Assembly: GCA_020746835.1 (NCBI GenBank)
Contig: JAGPNK010000002.1
Span: 1,922,001 to 1,986,000, forward strand
DNA: 64,000 nt
Direction of reading: 5' to 3'
Origin: Stachybotrys elegans
Taxonomy: Eukaryota > Ascomycota > Sordariomycetes > Hypocreales > Stachybotryaceae
In this document: in pieces, positions 57,639-64,000 of the stretch
How the letters are laid out: every line of letters begins with the position of its first letter
Numbering within the stretch: position 1 is the stretch's first letter
Position numbers and translations under genes: made by a program
Notes under the pieces: generated by a model
Database searches by the model: none
What the model saw: only the letters and a program-made list of their open reading frames with translations
Told to the model about the DNA's origin: nothing

Positions 57639-58421
57639 CTAACCGAGCATGCTTCTCTTCCTACCTCTCATTCGCACGTCTTCCAGCTTCTTGAGTGCTA
57701 CGGGTGCCTGCTTATAGCTGCCTTTATAGGCTTCTAGTAGATCGGCGAAGAGACATTCTGCTCGGGGGTGCGTGCTCCCAAAGGCCCGCTCGAGGACATA
57801 GAGGTCCACGGCGCGGTCCTCGTCTGATATGCTTCCGCTGGCGAGTCCCAGGTCGATGATGACGATTTCACCATCCAGCGGCTCGTGAGCCACGCCGGCA
57901 TCGCCGGCAGGTTGCAGAGGGCTCAGCATCATGTTGCTCGTGGTGAGGTCGCCATGGACGATGCCGAGCTGGTGCATCTTGCCGACAGCGCGACCCATAC
58001 GGCGCATCAGGTCCTTGAGGCCCTCGTCCCGGTCGATGCCCTCGGTCCTGGTGCCGAGCGCATTATTGATGGCGACGCGGACAGGCACGCCGTGTATCCA
58101 CTCGAGCATGAGCCAGCCGGCGGCCTCGTCGATGGCGTAGACAGTCGGGACGCGGAGGCCATCGCGGCGGCACTTTGCGAGGATGCGGGCCTCGGACAGG
58201 ATGCGGTGGCGCGTGAGGCGCTGGTCGAGGATGGGGTGACGCCAGGGCTTGGGCGGGCGGTACTTGAGGGCGCAGGGGACGTCGGGGAGCAGGTAGGTGG
58301 TCTTGTAGAGGCGCCCCTCGGCGCCCTGCGTGATGAGCTTTGGCGGGGTCGACGCGGGGTATTCGAGGACCTTGGGGAGGGGGAACTCGTGGGCTGCAGG
58401 GACGGCTTCTTCTGCGGCCAT
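57639..58421 (-). CDS. BUD32: Bud32, KEOPS/EKC complex kinase
   Basis: A single exon of 260 aa. It is a minimal kinase with TQGAEGRLYKT (nucleotide loop, about 31-41), catalytic lysine K53 in ALKYRPPKPWRHPILD, a helix with LTRHRILSEARIL, hinge LMLEWIHG, catalytic loop HGDLTTSNMM (D158, N163) and the metal-binding IDLGLAS (D190). The C-terminus ends in RGRKRSMLG; the basic R-x-R-K/R-x-R-x type end is typical of Bud32. The protein acts with Kae1, Cgi121, Pcc1 and Gon7 in making the t6A modification at position 37 of ANN-decoding tRNAs. Between N163 and D190 is a somewhat long loop (PLQPAGDAGVAHEPLDG). The stop is 212 bases from the convergent glutamate-cysteine ligase subunit gene. Confidence 0.93.
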   Translation of the reverse strand: MAAEEAVPAAHEFPLPKVLEYPASTPPKLITQGAEGRLYKTTYLLPDVPCALKYRPPKPWRHPILDQRLTRHRILSEARILAKCRRDGLRVPTVYAIDEAAGWLMLEWIHGVPVRVAINNALGTRTEGIDRDEGLKDLMRRMGRAVGKMHQLGIVHGDLTTSNMMLSPLQPAGDAGVAHEPLDGEIVIIDLGLASGSISDEDRAVDLYVLERAFGSTHPRAECLFADLLEAYKGSYKQAPVALKKLEDVRMRGRKRSMLG

Positions 58422-59838
58422 GGCGAGGAGGCCAGAGGGATACGCTGGGTGAAGAGTGAAGTGGATTTATCAACTCGCTGGCGAGAGAGCTGGGTGTTGG
58501 TTGGTCGTGAGGGTTTGGGGTGGTTTGAAGGGAAACTTTTGCGTGTGGTGGTTTTGGCCCAGATACGTGGGGTCGATAAGAGCTCTTATCTCATCTTACT
58601 TCAACGGCAACTACATAACAGAATCCTCATCCTGACAACAAGGCCAGTGTCTTTACGTTTCTTTACGTTCCTCTAACATGTTTTTTTTTAACGGGCTTAA
58701 CAATAAATTGCTCGATGTGGCCCTGGGTGTCTCCAGCGTTTGTGCCCCAATGAGTTGAAGATCTCGTCCGTTGAAATGACTTGAGGGAACAATCAATATT
58801 AGAAGAGAGATGGGTCGCAGGAAAGCAAACACTGCCTCTAATACAAATTGAAATCGGAACATAGCAAAGCATACAAAACAGGACATTAATCCCATTCAGT
58901 TGTCTTTAGAGACTCGCTATTGTTATTGCTCCTCTATCAAAAGCTGCAAAGTGTATGACAGCGTAGGGAGTTTGCAGCCTGAATGTTTGAAATTCATCTC
59001 AGGCAGAATAGCAAGTGATATTATATGCAATAAGCAATTCTTGTTTACAACTTCCAATAACAATGAGTGTTGGGCGTTCCGTGGTGAGCATCTTCCTTGG
59101 CATCTTGATTTACATAGACAGTAACAAGAACCTTGCTGGTAATGTGGCATTTGCCGATCCTGTGCCCCAACGGGATAGAGATCAGTGACTTAAAAGAGGC
59201 TCCTCGGACAATAATCGTCTGTTGATAAACTAAAAGTCCAAAGACACTCCTTAGCATTGCTTGTCAGCACAGGGCTCCTGCATACGTGCTGCTTTGACAA
59301 CTCTTACTTTTCACGGGATGACCTTTCCTTGTTTCCAAGGCTACCTAGTTGATACCAAGGGAAGAATTTCATATATTTTTTCTTGGTTCAATTCTTGTCC
59401 GTGCAATTGGATAAGTTTACACTGACTGCCATGCCTGTCCAGCTGGGTATGCGCCTGGAATCACCCTACTCCTCCGCTCAAGGAATAACCACGTTGTACA
59501 AATGCAGCATCCCTGCTATGCAGGGGAGATGCATGGTTGACAAGTCCTGATGGAACACGTCAGCCCGACAGCCTGGTGAATTGCCAAACTGACGGCACTG
59601 AGAGTACGGGCTGAGGATGGCATGCAAGGTCCGTCAGGGTATACCTTCCCAATGGAAGTTCAATTCGTCTTATTCGCAACGACGTGGAGACGCTGGAGGC
59701 GCGGCAGACTTACACGTACTTGAAGTCCATGCCTGCCTCGGCACGTCCTTGCACCCCACATCAGCCTCTGAAGGAGAAAGATGAGCACTGCTGCCACGTT
59801 GATCGAGGGTGGGGAAGCAATCAACGAACTGCTCGGCT

Positions 59839-59865
59839 CAGCCCAGCCCAGCCCAGCCCAGCCCA
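59839..59865. repeat. (CAGCC)n pentanucleotide repeat
   Basis: About five uninterrupted cagcc units in non-coding sequence. Confidence 0.85.
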
Positions 59866-60113
59866 ACAGGTGGAATGTGGAATGCATCGATTGATGAATT
59901 CGTTTCTTATCTGTCGATGATGATGAGCCCACTGTCCAAGGTAGGTCGGGAGGAGCCTGGAGGAGTCTGTGGAGCAGGACGGGGTTGGGTTGGCTCCTCA
60001 ACGGTTCGCTGCCAACGGACAGGGGTTGTGAGGGCTCACACACAGGGTTTCTCTTTCTTTCTTTGCATTAGGTACTCGGCTCGGAACACTTTATCAGCGC
60101 GCGCGCGCAAAGA

Positions 60114-60120
60114 TATAAAA
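60114..60120 (+). promoter_or_regulatory. TATA-like element upstream of the gene at 60716
   Basis: TATAAAA lies about 600 bases before the start codon and is followed by a continuous C/T-rich tract, including (CT)n, that resembles a long fungal leader. Assignment as a promoter is inference. Confidence 0.35.
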
Positions 60121-60227
60121 TGTGGCGGTGTGTAAACCCTCACTCTATCCCCTCCCTCCCCTCGCTTCCCTCCCTTCCCGCATGACCTGCATCATCGATG
60201 CTTCTGAAACCTGCATGTGATATATCG

Positions 60228-60258
60228 CCTCTCTCTCTCTCTCTCTCCTCTCTCTCTC
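60228..60258. repeat. (CT)n microsatellite in the leader of the gene at 60716
   Basis: Two adjacent CT runs separated by a short break, in the C/T-rich tract upstream of the anchored protein gene. Confidence 0.85.
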
Positions 60259-60715
60259 GCGGCCCGTTTCTGATTCTCCTCGAGTTGATACTCTCCGTTA
60301 GCGCCAAAGCCGACATCTCCCCTGCATATCACACTGCCACATTCGGCAGTCCCAACAACCAGCCTCCAGCTCCCTACCGTTACTGCGCTGTACAGACGCA
60401 GAAGTGACAAGAGTTTTCCCTTTCCCGCCTGACTTGTACTGTCTGCATGCTCGCGCGCGCCCCCTCCTCTTGTCCCGCCTCCCCCCTTTCGTCATCGTTC
60501 CATTACCACCACCACCACCACAACCGCTACTGTTGCGCGTTCCGCCGCGCGATACAGGTATATTCCTCAATCGCTGCCGCTCGGACCATGAGCCTGAAGC
60601 ATCGCCAGCACGACCACCGCTCACCGCCATCATCACCCTGACTATTTCTCCCTCTACCTCCACCTCCGCCTCTGCCTCTGCCTCTTCCTCCTCCTGCGCA
60701 TCCTCACCCTCAACC

Positions 60716-61447
60716 ATGTCGGGCTGGCTCCAGTTGGTGTCCATCGTCGTCGTCGTGCAGATTGCGTCCACATATTATGCAGCCTACCGAGATGCGCCCC
60801 GCGACCTCGCCACCTTTGTCGACACGGTCGACTGCTCCGTCGGCGAGAATGAGAGCTACGACCGCGACGTCGCAAAGGTCCAGCGCCTCGACGACAAGAT
60901 TCGCCTTGGCCGCCTCCTGCGCGAGATCCAGAAGAGCGGTGATGACCTGCGCGAGGACCTCAACGACATGCTCCTCTCCGACACCGGCACTACCCTCAAG
61001 ACAACCGCCCGCCTGCTCTGGGCCTCCAACAGGGCGCGTCTCGAGGATCGCATCCGCCGCCTCGACTTGCTGCGCATGCGCTTCCTCGTCCTCTACATGG
61101 GAAGCCTCACCTCCGTCGCAGCCGACAGGGAGAAGCAGATCCAGCCGCCCCCGCCCCCTCCCCTCCCCCTCCCCCACCGTGATCGCGACCCGGAGAAGAA
61201 CGCCTCGGCCTCGTCCTTCGACACCCCTACCAAGCCTCAGCTCGCAAAGTCCCTCACCGACAGCGCCGTCCCGCGCCCGCCCCTGCGCAGGCTCACCACC
61301 AACGCCATCGGCCACCAGGAGACCATCACGAGGCCTCATAGAAGGGGCTGGGCCGGAGTCGTCGAGGAGCTGCAGACCTCGCCGCGCATGCAGCAGCGCC
61401 ATGCTTCCATCGAGGAGGCCATGGCCCGTACTCCGCCTTCCATCTAA
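60716..61447 (+). CDS. Small membrane-anchored protein of unknown function
   Basis: A single exon of 243 aa; the ATG at 60716 is the first in a frame that stays open for another 300 bases upstream without an ATG. Residues 3-23 (GWLQLVSIVVVVQIASTYYAA) form one hydrophobic helix that could be a signal anchor. Residues 25-145 are highly charged and helical (DKIRLGRLLREIQKSGDDL and RARLEDRIRRLDLLRMRFLV), probably a coiled-coil or helical bundle. A polyproline stretch (about 142-152, PPPPPPLPLP) follows, then a basic, serine/proline-rich tail ending RTPPSI. I do not recognise the family. The codons are strongly C-ending, in line with a real gene. A type-II membrane topology with the helical part in the lumen, or the reverse, cannot be decided from sequence. 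Confidence 0.7.
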   Translation: MSGWLQLVSIVVVVQIASTYYAAYRDAPRDLATFVDTVDCSVGENESYDRDVAKVQRLDDKIRLGRLLREIQKSGDDLREDLNDMLLSDTGTTLKTTARLLWASNRARLEDRIRRLDLLRMRFLVLYMGSLTSVAADREKQIQPPPPPPLPLPHRDRDPEKNASASSFDTPTKPQLAKSLTDSAVPRPPLRRLTTNAIGHQETITRPHRRGWAGVVEELQTSPRMQQRHASIEEAMARTPPSI

Positions 61448-61921
61448 TGACCTTTCTTCTTCACATTTCACACTTCGCATTTTACGTTTCATATTTCACG
61501 ATTTTATGCCACTTACCGTGCCTAACTCATGAGGCGGAGGATTCATGTTAACGATTGGAATGACCGAATGACTCGCTCTATTCACGGCATCTCCCATGAA
61601 GAAAAAACCAAGGCGTTCCCGTTTCCCCGTCGCATCGCGTCGCATCGCATCGCATTTTATTTTCACGTCACCACACTTAGATAGGATACCCATTTCACTA
61701 CCTCAAGCGATCCCATTTCCCTCTCCTCCTTGCTTTCTTCCTTTCTTCCCTGTCTGATCCCGTGCCCTCCATTGCCCCTCTTGTCCACCCCCTCCGGGTT
61801 GTCTCTAGTTGTTTGTTTATTTCTTTATGTAGTTCCTAGCCCCAAGAAGCTACGCTATTGCATGACTTTTGCTGTTCGTTTCCCCTCCCTTCTCCCTGCT
61901 TGTGAGCGAGGCTCGGCATGT
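61448..61921. other. Convergent 3' flanks
   Basis: 474 bases between the stop codons of the anchored protein gene (+) and the CMD-like gene (-). A gcatc-type repeat lies at about 61632-61654. It probably contains both 3' UTRs. No gene is seen. Confidence 0.5.
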
Positions 61922-62629
61922 CTAGTGGGCTGCAACATCATCTGGGCCCGTTCCGTTTCTCTCGCCGACTGTCGCATTCTCAGCGGATTGATTTTGAGGT
62001 CATGGCGCGGCATCACTACTTACCATCCAAGGCAACCAGAAAACGACTGACGCAGTTGTATGTTGCGACCTGCAGCGTACCATTCTTTAGTTCTCTCTCC
62101 CTCTTCCAGTATTTCCGTAGATATGGATGGAAATGCAGATGAGGCTTACCGTTGCCGTAATCTCCACAACCTCCTGGTTGTTAAATAGACTCTTGAGCAA
62201 ATCAAAAGTCTCATCCTTGACATGAACGTTCCTCGTCATCTCGTCCGTGTACAGCAGTACGGCCCACTGCTTCTCGTTGAGCTCCGCCGGTCTCTCTCCC
62301 AGCGTCTCCTGCTTGATGGCCTCCAGCGCCGCTTGGCTCACCCCGCCCTTGACGGCCAGAGGCGCGTGGTGTGCCCACTCGTACCACGCCCGATTGCAGA
62401 CGGCTACGCGAGAGATGGCCAGCTCGCGGATGTCGTCTGTAAGCGACGTCTTGGTTCGCACCGCGCCCAGCAGCGAGTTCCAGCCGCTGGCCACGGGCAT
62501 CGAGTGCAGCAGCGCGAGGTCCAGCGCCTGCAGCGGGCGAGGGGCTCGACGGGCCTGCACGGCCTCGACGATGGCAGCCTCCTCGGGCGTCGAGGTCGGC
62601 GGGGGGTTGGCGACGTAGGGGATTCTCAT
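61922..62629 (-). CDS. Carboxymuconolactone decarboxylase / AhpD-like protein
   Basis: Three exons (62629-62150, 62069-62024, 61968-61922) with introns of 80 and 55 nt give 190 aa starting MRIPYVANPPP. An in-frame ATG six codons upstream (62647) would give 196 aa. The MRIPYV start is preferred because relatives begin this way. The helical CMD fold is seen in LHSMPVASGWNSLLGAVR, ELAISRVAVCNRAWYEWAHH (conserved E, C and H) and the C-terminal ATYNCVSRFLVALDVGERN that appears only after both splices. The single cysteine in place of a CxxC pair argues against AhpD-type peroxidase activity. Fungal members are mostly uncharacterised, and some act in aromatic or polyketide metabolism. Without splicing of the last intron the protein would end after LVALDGK. 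No metabolic cluster surrounds it. Confidence 0.85.
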
Positions 62630-63102
62630 GGTGTATGCGTACGACAAATAACCTCGGACAGGTAGTGTCTCTGTGTGTCAGAATGTAAAGGGATAAAGCT
62701 ACTGAAGACGGAAATTACGATGATGGCTCACTGATATCTGGTATGAGGGGCGCAAAAGGTGGATCGGCTCACATAGTAATGCCATCGGACCTCATTCGGT
62801 CCACCAAGACCAATATGCCGCGGCATTCAGACGCAGAAATCTTTACCCGGGCAATCACTGCTGTACCGCTAGGCGCATTAGTACTACCAATGTAGCACCG
62901 TGTGGTATATGTACTGCATGGTACCTAAGTGGCTGCTCTCGCCTTGGCTGAAGGCTTCACCACCCAACAGCGGGTGACTCCGTGGCGACTTGCCGGGCGG
63001 GGTCGCGGCGCCGAAGACCGGCCATGTGTCGTACGCCGTTTCATATACGGATTTATTATCGTACACAGATATTTAACCACTTTGATGTTTCCTATTTAAA
63101 CC
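62630..63102. other. Intergenic between CMD-like gene and DUG1-like gene
   Basis: About 470 bases containing the promoter of the CMD-like gene and the 3' end of the dipeptidase gene. Nothing else is recognised. Confidence 0.5.
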
Positions 63103-64000
63103 CTATGCCTGAGGCTCCTCCGCCACGTAGTGCAGGTAGGCGCCCAGAAGCTTGATACCTTCAATGTAGTTGCGCTTGTCGAGCTTCTCGTTGATCGAGT
63201 GGGCGCCGTCGGTCGAGCTGCCCATCGGCAGGAGGAGCACGTTCTTTCCAGTGGCCTGCTCGAATGTCAGGGTGACGGGGATGCTTCCACCCTCGCGAGT
63301 AAAGTCGGGTTCGACACCCCAGACACGCTCCACAGCCTTGGCAGCGGCGGAGAAGTTCCAGTGCTTGGGCGATGCCACCCACCACTTGCCGCAGTGCTGA
63401 GGGTACACCTTCATCGTGTTCTTGCTGTTGAGCTTGGCAAACTGCTCCTCGACGTACTTGCTGACGCACTCGTTGGTCTTGTCGATGTCCATGTCAGGCA
63501 CCGTTCGGATCGAGAACTTGCCAATGACCTTGGCCGGGATCACCGTCTTGGCGCCGGGAGATGAGAAAGCACCCTCGATGCCGTGCAGCGACAGAGAGGG
63601 GTATCGCCAGCGGCCCATCAGCGTAGACTTCTTGTCCTCAAAGATGGTCGTCTTGCTTCCCAGCGACTCATAGATGTTATCCATGGTGAAGGAAATGCCA
63701 TCGTACAGGCTCTCTTCTTCCTGGGTGACGGCAGCAACCTGCTCCATGATCCCGGGGATCTGAATCTTGCCGTTGGTGTCCACCAGAGATCCGAGGATGC
63801 GGACGAGATCCGTCATGGGTTCCTGGGCGGTGCCGCCAAAGACACCACTGTGGAGATCGGCCCCGGGGCCCGATACCTCGACCGAGTAGTAGTTGCATCC
63901 GCGGAGTCCGTACGTAAGGCAGGGCTTCTCGGTGCCGAGCCAGTAGTTGTCCGAGATGCAGACGGCGTCGGCGTCGGCAAAGTACTTCTTGCCCTCCTCG
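63103..64000 (-). CDS. DUG1: Cys-Gly metallodipeptidase (Dug1-type, M20 family), 5' part outside window
   Basis: The open frame runs from the window edge to the stop at 63103 and shows the last 298 residues without an intron. Segments typical of the M20/CNDP dipeptidases are visible: CISDNYWLGTEKPCLTYGLRG, SGPGADLHSGVFGG (metal-ligand histidine), EPMTDLVRILGSL, KTVIPAKVIGKFSIRTVPDM, FTREGGSIPVTLTFE, and near the end a PMGSSTDGAHSINEKL metal-site segment with the catalytic-domain histidine. Yeast Dug1 splits Cys-Gly in glutathione breakdown in the cytosol, alone or with Dug2/Dug3. Other fungal CNDP-like enzymes use different dipeptides, so the substrate is inferred. The N-terminal metal-binding half (H-x-D) lies beyond position 64000. 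Confidence 0.92.
   Translation of the reverse strand, partial: EEGKKYFADADAVCISDNYWLGTEKPCLTYGLRGCNYYSVEVSGPGADLHSGVFGGTAQEPMTDLVRILGSLVDTNGKIQIPGIMEQVAAVTQEEESLYDGISFTMDNIYESLGSKTTIFEDKKSTLMGRWRYPSLSLHGIEGAFSSPGAKTVIPAKVIGKFSIRTVPDMDIDKTNECVSKYVEEQFAKLNSKNTMKVYPQHCGKWWVASPKHWNFSAAAKAVERVWGVEPDFTREGGSIPVTLTFEQATGKNVLLLPMGSSTDGAHSINEKLDKRNYIEGIKLLGAYLHYVAEEPQA

Larger units (their letters stand above)
58422..60715. other. Divergent intergenic region with an A/T-richer block
   Basis: 2.3 kb between BUD32 (-) and the small anchored protein gene (+). From about 58860 to 59420 the sequence is clearly A/T-richer than the rest of the window and has no intact frame. After 59440 it is mixed, then C/T-rich towards the plus-strand gene. 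It holds a (CAGCC)n array, a short GC dinucleotide run (about 60098-60108), a TATA-like motif and a (CT)n tract. Confidence 0.5.

Noticed and set aside
60710..61492. Minus-strand open frame of 260 codons
   Set aside because: Antisense to the anchored protein gene. The sense frame has a start, a membrane helix and better codon use.
1..64000. tRNA, 5S rRNA or snRNA genes
   Set aside because: I looked for B-box-like GGTTCGANTCC words and clover-leaf arms and found none convincing. A covariance search (tRNAscan-SE, Infernal) would be decisive.

Overview
The window reads as nuclear DNA of a filamentous ascomycete, most likely a Sordariomycete and possibly Hypocreales (this placement is inference). 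The signs are short spliceosomal introns (48-225 nt, most 50-80) with GTRNGT-like donors and CTRAC-type branch sites, long C/T-rich leaders, and fungus-specific families: Zn2Cys6 regulator, FluG-type protein, Sln1-type hybrid histidine kinase and fungal CsbD protein. Gene density is low. I support 20 protein-coding loci, with exon structures worked out by hand so that reading phase closes at every junction. One locus is broken by a stop codon and one is cut by the window edge. I see no rRNA, tRNA, CRISPR array or recognisable transposon.

Left part (1-21 kb): a TMEM19/DUF92 membrane protein (-), an empty 2.7 kb divergent gap, a transcription factor with two C2H2 fingers plus a Zn2Cys6 cluster (+), an Msd1/SSX2IP-like coiled-coil protein (-), the ribosome-biogenesis factor RRP7 (-), a MOSC/flavin-reductase/2Fe-2S fusion enzyme (-) and an F-box protein (+).

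Middle (21-49 kb): the BAR-SH3 endocytic protein Rvs167 (-) and the mitochondrial cysteine desulfurase Nfs1 (+) share a promoter interval. Next come a CsbD-like stress protein (+), an MFS transporter locus (-) with an in-frame TAG, and a 5.4 kb gene desert. After the desert lie a large disordered protein with a recurring motif (+), a FluG-like amidohydrolase/glutamine synthetase fusion (+) and the Sln1-type hybrid histidine kinase (+).

Right part (49-64 kb): the Pol III repressor Maf1 (-), the AP-1 sigma subunit (-), the glutamate-cysteine ligase regulatory subunit (+), the KEOPS kinase Bud32 (-), a small anchored protein of unknown function (+), a carboxymuconolactone-decarboxylase-like protein (-), and the 3' part of a Dug1-type Cys-Gly dipeptidase (-) running off the end.

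Most genes are unrelated housekeeping functions, as is usual in fungal chromosomes. I see no biosynthetic cluster and no defence system. The points most worth a second look are the nonsense codon in the MFS gene, the repeated motif in the 35-39 kb protein, the MOSC fusion enzyme, several splice-site peculiarities (in-frame introns, tandem acceptors, very short first exons) and the long gene-free leaders.
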